A DNA stretch of 64,000 nucleotides, taken from Lentzea waywayandensis. GTDB lineage: Bacteria > Actinomycetota > Actinomycetes > Mycobacteriales > Pseudonocardiaceae. Within the stretch, counting starts at the first letter, position 1, and the number at the start of each line of letters is the position of its first letter. The position numbers and the translations under genes are program-made. The notes beneath the pieces are model-generated. The model had not been told where the DNA came from. It ran no database searches and worked only from the letters and a program-made list of their open reading frames with translations. The DNA lies in assembly GCF_900115955.1 (NCBI RefSeq), contig NZ_FOYL01000001.1, positions 1-64,000 on the forward strand, in the 5' to 3' direction. Of the stretch, positions 57,184 through 64,000 are shown piece by piece.

Positions 57184-57789
57184 ATGCCCCGTCCAAGCGT
57201 GGAAGCCGAACGCAAGGCGCAGATCCTCGCGTCCACCTGCAAGGTGATCGCGGCAGAGGGCTTCCGCCACCTCCGGGTGTCCGACGTGGCCAAGGACGCC
57301 GGCGTGTCCGGTGGCACGGTCCACTACTACTTCGAGACCAAGCGCGAACTCACCGACGCGGCGTTCGAACACTGCTTCGAGCTCTCGGTGCGCCGCCGCC
57401 GCTGGATCCTCGAGTCCGACGAGCCGCCGCTGTCGCGCCTGCGCATGGTGGTCGAGTCGTACCTGCCCGAGGGCGCCGAGACCGTCGAGGCGTGGAAGGT
57501 CTGGGCGGAGCTCTGGGTCGAGGCGATCCGCAGCCCCGATCTCCAGGAGCTCAACGAGCGCTTCTACGGCGAGTGGCGCGACATCGTGGCGAGCATCTTC
57601 CGCGACGGCCAGGCCTCCGGCGACATCCACTCGTCCGGCGACCCGCTCGAGCTCGCGAACATGATGGTCAGCATGCTCGACGGCCTCGCGCTTCAGGTGC
57701 TCGCGGGCTCGAAGGCCATGACGGTCGACGCCATGCGCACCACGTGCCTGAGGTTCGTCGACCAGCTCTCCACCGCGTCCGTCGGATAG
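57184..57789 (+). CDS. TetR-family regulator
   Basis: A 201-residue TetR regulator with HTH (RKAQILASTCKVIAAEGFRHLRVSDVAKDAGVSGGTVHYYFETKRELTDAAFEH) and a C-terminal TetR_C-type domain similar to BetI-like proteins (WAELWVEAIRSPDLQELNERFYGEWRDIVASI). A GGAGGTGA site precedes the ATG. Its 3' end overlaps the convergent membrane-protein gene by 97 bases. The target may have been the lost acyl-CoA ligase. Confidence 0.87.
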   Translation: MPRPSVEAERKAQILASTCKVIAAEGFRHLRVSDVAKDAGVSGGTVHYYFETKRELTDAAFEHCFELSVRRRRWILESDEPPLSRLRMVVESYLPEGAETVEAWKVWAELWVEAIRSPDLQELNERFYGEWRDIVASIFRDGQASGDIHSSGDPLELANMMVSMLDGLALQVLAGSKAMTVDAMRTTCLRFVDQLSTASVG

Positions 57790-58949
57790 CTCAGCCCGCT
57801 CGTCACCACGCACAGCACGAGCAACAGCGCTACCGGCGTGCGCGTGAAACCGAGGAACAGCAACCCTTTCGGCACCGGCACGGTCTCCGCGAACCGCTGC
57901 GCCTCACTGAGCAACAGCCCGGCGAACATCAGGAACACCACCGCCAGCGGAAGCGTGCGCCCGATGACGCCCACGGCGACCAAGCTGCCCGCTGACACCA
58001 CCACAACCGCGGCCGTGAACCGCCAGTGGTGCGGCGAGTGCGACGGCCCCTTGCCACCGCGCGCCATCAACCAGTCCCCGAACAACACCGCCACCACGCA
58101 CAACACCAGCACCCGCATGGCCGTCAGCGCGTTCTGCCCGTCGTACGCCATCGGCACGTAGGCGATCCCCAGGGTCACCAACGGGGTCACCGCCAGCCCC
58201 CGTGCCACCCGCATCACCGCGGGCCGTTGCTCCGCGCTCGGCCTCATCGCCGCTCTGGCCCTGATCTGGTCGGCGTCACCCAGCTTGCACTTCGCGGCGT
58301 CGGCGTCCTCCAGTTCCCAGACCACCCACACCAGCCCGAGCAACACCACCAGCCCCAGAACCGTGGCGTACCCGGTCAGCTGCCGCGGCCCGTAGATCCA
58401 CCCAACGCCCCCGACCAACACACAAAGCCCAAGCCGGATCAGCGCCCCGAGCTCCGGCCGCGCACTGCGCCAGGTCTTCTGCGGCCACGACGTCAGCACG
58501 AGCCGCCGCATCACGAACCACACACTCGCGCCCATCGCGACCGCCGCGACGACCATCGCCAGCCCCACCCCGGGCTGCGCGAGCGACCGCGTGTCCCCGA
58601 ACAACATCAACGCCGAGGCGAGCAGCACCACCGTCGCCTGAACCCTGAGGCGCCCCAACGCCCACAGGTGCTGACGGACCCAGCGATCCCGGTTCCGCCA
58701 GGCCGCCTCGACGACCACCGCCACGAGGAACCCGAGCGCGATCAGACCAGCGGGGTTGCCCGCGAGATGCCCCACGGCGAGAACCGTGATCGGCACCGCC
58801 CGCGGATACGGACTCCCGGCCAGCGTCAGGCTGCGCAACGGCGACGGCGGCCCATTTCGCTCTTTGGCGCGCAACCACTGCCAGGCATGCCACAGCAGCG
58901 GCGCGTAGACCGCGATGAACACCGTGTCGATCAGGAAGTCAACGCGCAT
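57693..58949 (-). CDS. Polytopic membrane protein of unknown function
   Basis: A 418-residue membrane protein with about nine hydrophobic helices (for example VFIAVYAPLLWHAWQW, VLAVGHLAGNPAGLIALGFLVAVVVE, ATVVLLASALMLFGD, LAMVVAAVAMGASVWFVM, ATVLGLVVLLGLVWVVWEL, LAVVFLMFAGLLLSEAQRF). No transporter motif is visible. The start is set at the MRVDFL Met at 58949; the frame is open further upstream. The last 30 residues are encoded antisense to the TetR gene. Confidence 0.65.
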   Translation of the reverse strand: MRVDFLIDTVFIAVYAPLLWHAWQWLRAKERNGPPSPLRSLTLAGSPYPRAVPITVLAVGHLAGNPAGLIALGFLVAVVVEAAWRNRDRWVRQHLWALGRLRVQATVVLLASALMLFGDTRSLAQPGVGLAMVVAAVAMGASVWFVMRRLVLTSWPQKTWRSARPELGALIRLGLCVLVGGVGWIYGPRQLTGYATVLGLVVLLGLVWVVWELEDADAAKCKLGDADQIRARAAMRPSAEQRPAVMRVARGLAVTPLVTLGIAYVPMAYDGQNALTAMRVLVLCVVAVLFGDWLMARGGKGPSHSPHHWRFTAAVVVVSAGSLVAVGVIGRTLPLAVVFLMFAGLLLSEAQRFAETVPVPKGLLFLGFTRTPVALLLVLCVVTSGLSYPTDAVESWSTNLRHVVRMASTVMAFEPAST

Positions 58950-59084
58950 CTCGGCTCCCCCAACGTTCGGGACAACCGTGCTGTCGCAGGTCACAGCCCT
59001 GGAGTTACGTGATGTAGCTCATCCGGGTGAAATCAGGGTTCATCCCCGATGCAACAGATGGACGAAAGTGGGCATTCTAGGTAT

Positions 59085-59279
59085 ATGACCACGACAGTTG
59101 CTTTGAGCAGGCCCAGGACCAACCGGATGATCGCGGGTGTCTGCGCGGGGCTCGCCCAGCGCTGGGGAATGAAGGCGGGCACCGTACGCCTGCTGTTCCT
59201 GCTGTCCTGCCTTCTGCCCGGACCGCAGTTCGTCGTCTACATCGTGCTTTGGGTGATCATGCCCGACCGCGGTTACTGA
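59085..59279 (+). CDS. PspC-domain membrane protein
   Basis: A 64-residue PspC-type protein: LSRPRTNRMIAGVCAGLAQRWGM followed by membrane helix VRLLFLLSCLLPGPQFVVYIVLWVIMPDRGY. PspC proteins respond to envelope stress; this copy has no further domain. No ribosome-binding site is near the ATG, so translation may be leaderless. Its 3' end overlaps the antisense DUF397 gene by 23 bases. Confidence 0.83.
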   Translation: MTTTVALSRPRTNRMIAGVCAGLAQRWGMKAGTVRLLFLLSCLLPGPQFVVYIVLWVIMPDRGY

Positions 59280-59424
59280 TCGACCGCAGGAACGCCGTCC
59301 ACGCTGCCGGGCTCACCGGCAGGTGGGTGGCGGGAGCTTTCGAGTCCCGGATGCCAATTCCGCGGCCGACCGCCACACAGTCCTGACCATTGGGTGTGTA
59401 GCTGCTCGTCCGCCACTCGACCAT
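59257..59424 (-). CDS. DUF397 protein
   Basis: A 55-residue DUF397 protein (VEWRTSSYTPNGQDCVAVG, then GIRDSKAPATHLPVSPAAWTAFL), the full family signature including CVAV and RDSK. GGAGG is eight bases ahead of the ATG. Encoded 13 bases downstream of the DUF5753 regulator, the usual pairing in actinobacteria, where such pairs act in developmental or antibiotic control. Too short for a standard size cut-off. Confidence 0.9.
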   Translation of the reverse strand: MVEWRTSSYTPNGQDCVAVGRGIGIRDSKAPATHLPVSPAAWTAFLRSISNRGRA

Positions 59425-59437
59425 CCGGGTCGCCTCC

Positions 59438-60265
59438 TCAGGTCAGCATGCTGGTGATCAGCTCCCGTGATTCTTCCTCACCCAGCGCGATCCGATCAAA
59501 CGCCTTGATGATCTTCCCGTAGAGGTTGAGCGAGACCTTGTCGTCAAGAAACAGGTTGGAGTTCAGGCTTTCCACGTAGACGATGGGCTCGAGTTTCTCG
59601 AACGCCATCATCGTGAAGGCGCCATCTCCACCGGGATGGGCGCCGGCCGCGACCGGAACGATCCGGATGGTGATGTACGGCCGCACCGACATCCGCAGAA
59701 TGTCGTGCAGCTGCTCCTTCCAGACCTCGTGTCCACCGACCGGCAGCCGAAGGGCTTGTTCGTGCACGTAGAAAACGAACGAGCAGCCCCTGCCGACTAT
59801 GTTTCGCCTGTCCTCTCTCGCCGCAGCGATCTGGCTGACGTCGGTCTGCGCGATGTCGGGATAGGCAGCGATCACTGCGAGCACGTAGGCGCGAATCTGC
59901 AGCAGGCCCGGCACGAACATCGGGCTCCAGATCGTGATCCCGGTAGCGAGCTGCTCGTGCTGCATCAGCGTGCGCACCTGTCCCCGCACGCCGTCTTGCC
60001 ACTGAAGCCAGCCACGTTCCTTCGATTGCAGGAACAGCTTCCTCAGATGCGCGTACTCCTTAGGCGCCGCACCGCACAAGCCAAGCAGGAACGTGAACTC
60101 CTCAAGGCTCGTCCCGCCTTTGCCGTTGACGAGATCCGACAACTTGGCATGCTCCCAGCCGACCTGCCGAGCGAGCTGCGCCTCCAGCAACCCGGTTCGC
60201 TGAATCACCGCTCGCAGGCTTTCTCCGAACTCGCGACCCAGCACAGTGGACACTCTCTTTGGCAT
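59438..60265 (-). CDS. XRE-type regulator with DUF5753 (WhiJ-like)
   Basis: A 275-residue regulator. The N-terminal HTH (REFGESLRAVIQRTGLLEAQLARQVGWEHAKLSDLVNGKGG) precedes a DUF5753 domain (ITIWSPMFVPGLLQIRAYVLAVI, RRNIVGRGCSFVFYVHEQALRLPVGG, MSVRPYITIRIVP, AFTMMAFEKLEPIVYVESLNSNLFLDD). These regulators normally act with a small DUF397 protein, here the next gene on the same strand, and control morphological or metabolic switches in Streptomyces relatives. Confidence 0.9.
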   Translation of the reverse strand: MPKRVSTVLGREFGESLRAVIQRTGLLEAQLARQVGWEHAKLSDLVNGKGGTSLEEFTFLLGLCGAAPKEYAHLRKLFLQSKERGWLQWQDGVRGQVRTLMQHEQLATGITIWSPMFVPGLLQIRAYVLAVIAAYPDIAQTDVSQIAAAREDRRNIVGRGCSFVFYVHEQALRLPVGGHEVWKEQLHDILRMSVRPYITIRIVPVAAGAHPGGDGAFTMMAFEKLEPIVYVESLNSNLFLDDKVSLNLYGKIIKAFDRIALGEEESRELITSMLT

Positions 60266-60357
60266 GTCAGGGAAACTAGCGCCGCGACTCCCCTCGACTC
60301 CAAACTCTCGGGTCCAAATTGACCTGAAAGAAGCAGGTGTAGAAGGGTTCTACGACT

Positions 60358-61137
60358 TCACCGGTTCTCCTCCACGGGTATCCCGGCCAGCTCCTCCGAC
60401 AGGCCCGTGAACGACTCCGGCTCCACCCGCAACACCCCGCTGAACGGCTGCGTCATCCCCACGCACAACACGCACACGAACGCCAGCACGGCCGCCGTCA
60501 GGCTCATCTGCAGCACATGCCGCCTGCGTGCCGTGAACCCGATCAACAACGGGAACACGATCATCCCCACGGCCCCGGCGATCGTGCCGGTCAACATCAG
60601 CACACCGGTGTTGTCCAGGCCGCCGGCCGAGTCGAGCCGGTCGCGCCGCAGGTCGGTGATCTCCCGCATCCGTTCCAGCGACCGCTCCCGCGCGCTCTTC
60701 ACCTGGTCCGGTGAGGCGGGCAGCGACAGGATCTCGGAGTGCAGCGAGTTGAGCGTCTCGGTCGTCGTGTCGTCCGACTCGCCCACGGCCAGCCGCGGCC
60801 ATTCCTTGTCCGCCACCAGTTTCGGGTACTCGGTGAGCAGCGAGCGGATGTGGTCGCGTTGCGGTTGCGGCATCACGGCGGTCTGCCAGTAGACGTCGGC
60901 CACGGCGGCGGCCTCGCGGGAGGCGTTGTCCTCCGCGGCGCCGCTCTCCTCCCAGACGATCACCACGTAGAACGCCAGCGCGATGATGAACAGGCCGCTG
61001 ATCACCGCGCCCAGGAAGCCTCGCGAGTCCGCGTCCCGGTCGTCGGCCTGCTCGTGGGCACGGGAGCGCCCGAACAGGATGCAGGCGACGGCGGTCACGA
61101 CCACCGACGCGAGAACGATGACTAGCGCGGTCCACAT
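60358..61137 (-). CDS. DUF4239 membrane protein
   Basis: A 259-residue protein with an N-terminal anchor (LVIVLASVVVTAVACILFG), a second helix (FLGAVISGLFIIALAFYVVIVWEE), a central coiled-coil-like part, and two further helices (VLMLTGTIAGAVGMIVFPLLIGF, AAVLAFVCVLCVGMTQPFSG). The pattern matches DUF4239. Function unknown. GGGGAGA precedes the ATG. It is divergent from the surface protein gene with about 260 bases between, which show no other gene. Confidence 0.78.
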   Translation of the reverse strand: MWTALVIVLASVVVTAVACILFGRSRAHEQADDRDADSRGFLGAVISGLFIIALAFYVVIVWEESGAAEDNASREAAAVADVYWQTAVMPQPQRDHIRSLLTEYPKLVADKEWPRLAVGESDDTTTETLNSLHSEILSLPASPDQVKSARERSLERMREITDLRRDRLDSAGGLDNTGVLMLTGTIAGAVGMIVFPLLIGFTARRRHVLQMSLTAAVLAFVCVLCVGMTQPFSGVLRVEPESFTGLSEELAGIPVEENR

Positions 61138-61399
61138 TTGTCCATCTCCCCACAGCGGACACCGTTTGACCACCAACACCACGCTTCCCGGCACTGTTGT
61201 GCGCCCGTCAAGAGCAACGAGGCGTTGATCAAGCACACAGCAGGTCCACATCGGATCGCGCGGACACAACCCGTTGACACGAATAGGAGAACCGAAGCGA
61301 GCAACCTTTGACGGAGAGTGAGGACGGCGTGATCAACGGGCGGTGACAACCACCGGGAAGCATGCCAACCTGTGCCCCGACCCGACCGGAAGGCGTGGC

Positions 61400-63460
61400 A
61401 TGCGTGTACCGATCCTCATCGCCGTCGTGCTGCTGATCCCACTGCTCACGCCGGGGCCGGTCGCCGCGGCCGAGGTGTGGCGCACCCAGTTCGACGAGGC
61501 GGTGTACGGAGACGTCACGGTCGTCGGCAACTCCGTCCTGACCTGCCCGACGCCCGAGCAGGCCGGGCCCCATCCGAAACATCCGCCGCAGTCCTGTGTG
61601 GACGCGCTGAACCGCAAGGGGCACGGGCCTTCCGCGCTGAACAACACCCATCGCATGTCGTGGACCGACGTCGACGACGACCCGGCGACGGTCAACTCCT
61701 CCAGCGCCCAGCTCACCATCCCGGCCGGCGCGGCCGTCGCCTACGCCAAGCTCGGCTGGGCGGGCAGCGCGAGCTGCCGTGACGCGGTCAAACCGCCGGG
61801 CACACCACAGGACCCGGTCACCTTCAACGGCGCCAAAGTCGCCCCTGACCGGTTCGTCATCGACGCGCCGGACGGCCTCTCCCACACCGACAACGCCTTC
61901 TACAGCGCCGAAGCCGACGTCACCCGCGCGCTGGCGAGCGGCACCGTGACGGTCGGCAACGTCTGGGCGCCACAAGGGTTCGACTGCTTCGGCGGCTGGT
62001 CACTGACGGTCGTGTGGAAGTTCGCGAGCGCCACCGCGACGGCACCCGCGAAGCGCCATGTCGCGGTGCACGGCGGACACGTCCGCCTTCCCACCAAGAA
62101 GCCCGTGCTGAGCACGCCGATCGCGCCGACGCACCCCGCTGGCGGGGTCATCCGTCTGGGCGTCACCGCGTACGAGGGCGACTGGGCCACGGACGGCGAC
62201 CAGATGCTGGTCAACGGCACATCTATCGGCGGGCGCAACGCGTTCGTGTCGTCCGCACAGGGTGCCGCGTATCCCAACAACATGAGCGTCGACGCGCGCA
62301 CGGTGACCATCAGCGAGGACGCCCTCAAGCCCGGCACCAAGAGCGCCGAACTCAGCTTCAAGAGAGCGGACGACGCGTTCCTCGTCCAGAGCATCGCGTG
62401 GTCGTTCCCGCTCCCCGAACTCACGCTGACGGTCGCCCCGGAGAAGCCCGCCGCGCACCCCAAGGACACCGTCACCCAGACCGCGACGATCACCAACGTC
62501 GGTGACGCCCCCGCCGCCGACGTGACCGTGTGCGGCCAGCAGATCGGCTCGATCGCCCCACGCGCCACCGAGACGCGCACCTGCTCGTCCACGGCGGCCG
62601 ACGACGACTACGCCGCGACCGTCGCGGTGAGCGGAACCAGCCTCGCGGGCGATCCACTCGCGACGCAGAAGGCGTCGACCGTCGACGTGCTGCATCCGGC
62701 GTTGCGCGCGACGACCACGTCCGACGAGATGACCGCGCTCCCCGGCCAGGCCGTCAAGTTCACGACGACGGTCACGAACACCGGCGACACACCGCTCTAC
62801 GGTCTCGCTGCCCGCTCGACCCAGGGGTGTGGCCCCATGCAGGGGCAACTCGACCCCGGCGCGACGTCCACGGTGGACTGCACGGCCCCCGCCGGCGACG
62901 AGAGCGGCGCGCTGACCTCCACCGTCACGGCGGCCGACAAGATCGGCGGCAAGGTCGAGGCGTCGGCGTCCGTGCAGGTCAAGGTGATCTACCCGCGGCT
63001 GACGATCAGCGCGGCCTGGTCGAAGGACCGCGCGTTGGACGGCGAGACCGTCACGGTCACCGTCACGGTCGGCAACCCTTCGGACCTGCCAATCGCCGAC
63101 GTCCGCGTCGAGGGTGAGCCCGCCTCGTGCCGACGGGAGTTCCCGGTGCTGCAACCCCGCGAACGCGTCACCTACACCTGCCTGGCCACCGCCCCGATGA
63201 ACTCTCGGTTGACGGTGTCCGGCGCGGGCGACGGTGGGGCCATCAGCGAAAGCGCGGTCGTGCGGATCGAGTCGCTGAGCGCCCCGCTGCCACCCGCACC
63301 GGAGCCGCGCGTGTCGGCGCCTGACGAACCAGCGCCTCCGCGCCCGGTCGCGCACGTCGAACAGGTGTCGAAACCGGCGGTCGGTGGTGTGGCGGTGGTA
63401 ATCGGGATGATCGGCATGGTGGTGGTCGCGAGTGCGTTCTCCGGGTTGGGGCGCCGTTGA
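61400..63460 (+). CDS. Large secreted surface protein with repeated beta domains
   Basis: A 686-residue protein. A signal peptide (MRVPILIAVVLLIPLLTPGPVAAAE) leads to a 300-residue unique domain (TQFDEAVYGDVTVVGNSVLTCP with Cys pairs), then several DUF11/CARDB-like Ig modules (ITNVGDAPAADVTVCGQQI, VTNTGDTPLYGLAARS, VGNPSDLPIADVRVEGEP). The end has a Pro-rich linker and a membrane anchor (VGGVAVVIGMIGMVVVASAFSGLGRR). It is likely cell-wall linked. GGAAGG at 61388-61393 supports ATG 61400. Confidence 0.8.
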   Translation: MRVPILIAVVLLIPLLTPGPVAAAEVWRTQFDEAVYGDVTVVGNSVLTCPTPEQAGPHPKHPPQSCVDALNRKGHGPSALNNTHRMSWTDVDDDPATVNSSSAQLTIPAGAAVAYAKLGWAGSASCRDAVKPPGTPQDPVTFNGAKVAPDRFVIDAPDGLSHTDNAFYSAEADVTRALASGTVTVGNVWAPQGFDCFGGWSLTVVWKFASATATAPAKRHVAVHGGHVRLPTKKPVLSTPIAPTHPAGGVIRLGVTAYEGDWATDGDQMLVNGTSIGGRNAFVSSAQGAAYPNNMSVDARTVTISEDALKPGTKSAELSFKRADDAFLVQSIAWSFPLPELTLTVAPEKPAAHPKDTVTQTATITNVGDAPAADVTVCGQQIGSIAPRATETRTCSSTAADDDYAATVAVSGTSLAGDPLATQKASTVDVLHPALRATTTSDEMTALPGQAVKFTTTVTNTGDTPLYGLAARSTQGCGPMQGQLDPGATSTVDCTAPAGDESGALTSTVTAADKIGGKVEASASVQVKVIYPRLTISAAWSKDRALDGETVTVTVTVGNPSDLPIADVRVEGEPASCRREFPVLQPRERVTYTCLATAPMNSRLTVSGAGDGGAISESAVVRIESLSAPLPPAPEPRVSAPDEPAPPRPVAHVEQVSKPAVGGVAVVIGMIGMVVVASAFSGLGRR

Positions 63461-63534
63461 AAACTGGGAGAATTCGCATTCACGGCACTGACACGGGCGT
63501 TTTGCTTCGGAGCGGAATGCGGTAGAAGGGCCTT

Positions 63535-64000
63535 ATGGAGATCACCGCCTTCCTAGCCCGCAAGCTGGCCCGCCGGTTCCGGACGTACGACTCCGACGGC
63601 GACGGGTTCATCGAGCGCGCAGACTTCACACAGGCGGGCGAGCGCACCACCAAAGCATTCGGCTTGGCTCACGACGACCCGAAAGCGTTGCGGTTCCACG
63701 ACATGCTGATCGCGCTGTGGGAGCAGCTCTCGGCGGTCGCCGACCAGGACCGCGACGGGCGGATCAGCGTCGAGGAGTACAAGAAGGCGTTCGCGAACGG
63801 GTTGCTGGAGACGCCGGAGTCGTTCGACGAGGGTTATGTTCCTTTCCTCGACGCGCTGATGGCGATCGCGGACGAGGACGGTGACGGCAAACTCACTCTC
63901 GAAGAGCACGTGGCGTGGACCGGAGCGTTGATGAACCTCTCGGAGGCGAACGCGCGCGGAATTCACGACCTCCTGTCCGACGAGGACGGACTGCTGTCCA
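63535..64000 (+). CDS. Calerythrin-like EF-hand calcium-binding protein (partial)
   Basis: Starting at ATG 63535 and running off the right edge (155 codons). Three EF-hand loops are visible: DSDGDGFIERADF, DQDRDGRISVEEY and DEDGDGKLTLEEH, each with the calcium ligands at positions 1, 3, 5, 7/9 and 12; a fourth should begin just beyond the edge (LSDEDGLLS). The layout resembles the four-EF-hand calerythrin of Saccharopolyspora and Streptomyces CabC. GAAGGG lies four bases before the start. Confidence 0.88.
   Translation, partial: MEITAFLARKLARRFRTYDSDGDGFIERADFTQAGERTTKAFGLAHDDPKALRFHDMLIALWEQLSAVADQDRDGRISVEEYKKAFANGLLETPESFDEGYVPFLDALMAIADEDGDGKLTLEEHVAWTGALMNLSEANARGIHDLLSDEDGLLS

Overview
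The window is chromosomal DNA from a high-GC actinobacterium. The evidence is very GC-rich coding sequence, many GTG starts, many ATGA/GTGA stop-start overlaps, a DUF397 plus DUF5753 regulator pair, PspC, separate Lnt and polyprenol-phosphate mannosyltransferase genes, a single-chain acyl-CoA carboxylase and DasR-type sites at chitinase genes. The mix best fits Pseudonocardiaceae (Lentzea / Saccharothrix / Amycolatopsis-like). That placement is inference, because there is no rRNA gene here.

Layout. 0-7.3 kb: the end of an IS630-like element, an IlvD/Edd-type dehydratase, a very His-rich small protein, and a complete five-gene family-5 (peptide/opine/nickel type) ABC importer. 7.3-9.4 kb: a minus-strand set with a class E/F-like sortase, a DUF4397 surface protein and a Cys-rich protein. 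9.4-12.5 kb: a GAF regulator divergent from aldehyde dehydrogenase plus DUF779. 12.5-17.1 kb: two tandem DUF2199-like genes, a secreted hydrolase, a SnoaL-like protein and a GH18 chitinase. 17.2-22.8 kb: a frameshifted membrane gene, MerR/quinone-reductase genes, twin SDR genes with a TetR regulator and twin operators, and a GbsR/MarR regulator. 22.8-34.3 kb: PhoD phosphatase, a secreted repeat protein, an aldo-keto reductase with a MerR-type promoter, MOSC, phosphatase, cupin, LuxR, FAD, SLOG, VOC and WYL genes.

34.3-41.3 kb: a leaderless RHH/Clp_N protein, a membrane Ser/Thr kinase, an SDR, a second chitinase with a ricin-type lectin, a paired SMR transporter, a 5'-nucleotidase and an SseB-like protein. 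41.4-50.4 kb: the 1821-residue biotin-dependent carboxylase, an MFS gene that has lost its start next to a TnpB element, a LysM protein and tRNA-Tyr. 50.4-57.2 kb: a LAL-type regulator, TspO, the lipoprotein/lipoglycan pair Lnt and mannosyltransferase, and a dead acyl-CoA ligase fragment. 57.2-64 kb: a TetR regulator, membrane proteins, PspC, the DUF397/HTH pair, DUF4239, a large surface protein and a calerythrin-like EF-hand protein cut by the right edge.

The region is mostly small, independent regulator-plus-target modules, several with operators readable directly from the sequence. Both chitinase genes carry DasR-like sites. No CRISPR array, prophage, integrated plasmid or biosynthetic cluster was seen. 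The most interesting items are the TnpB element with its candidate guide RNA and its effect on both flanking genes, two predicted leaderless promoters, a hairpin covering a ribosome-binding site, the DUF397/DUF5753 pair, and an orphan intrinsic terminator pointing to an unannotated minus-strand transcript.
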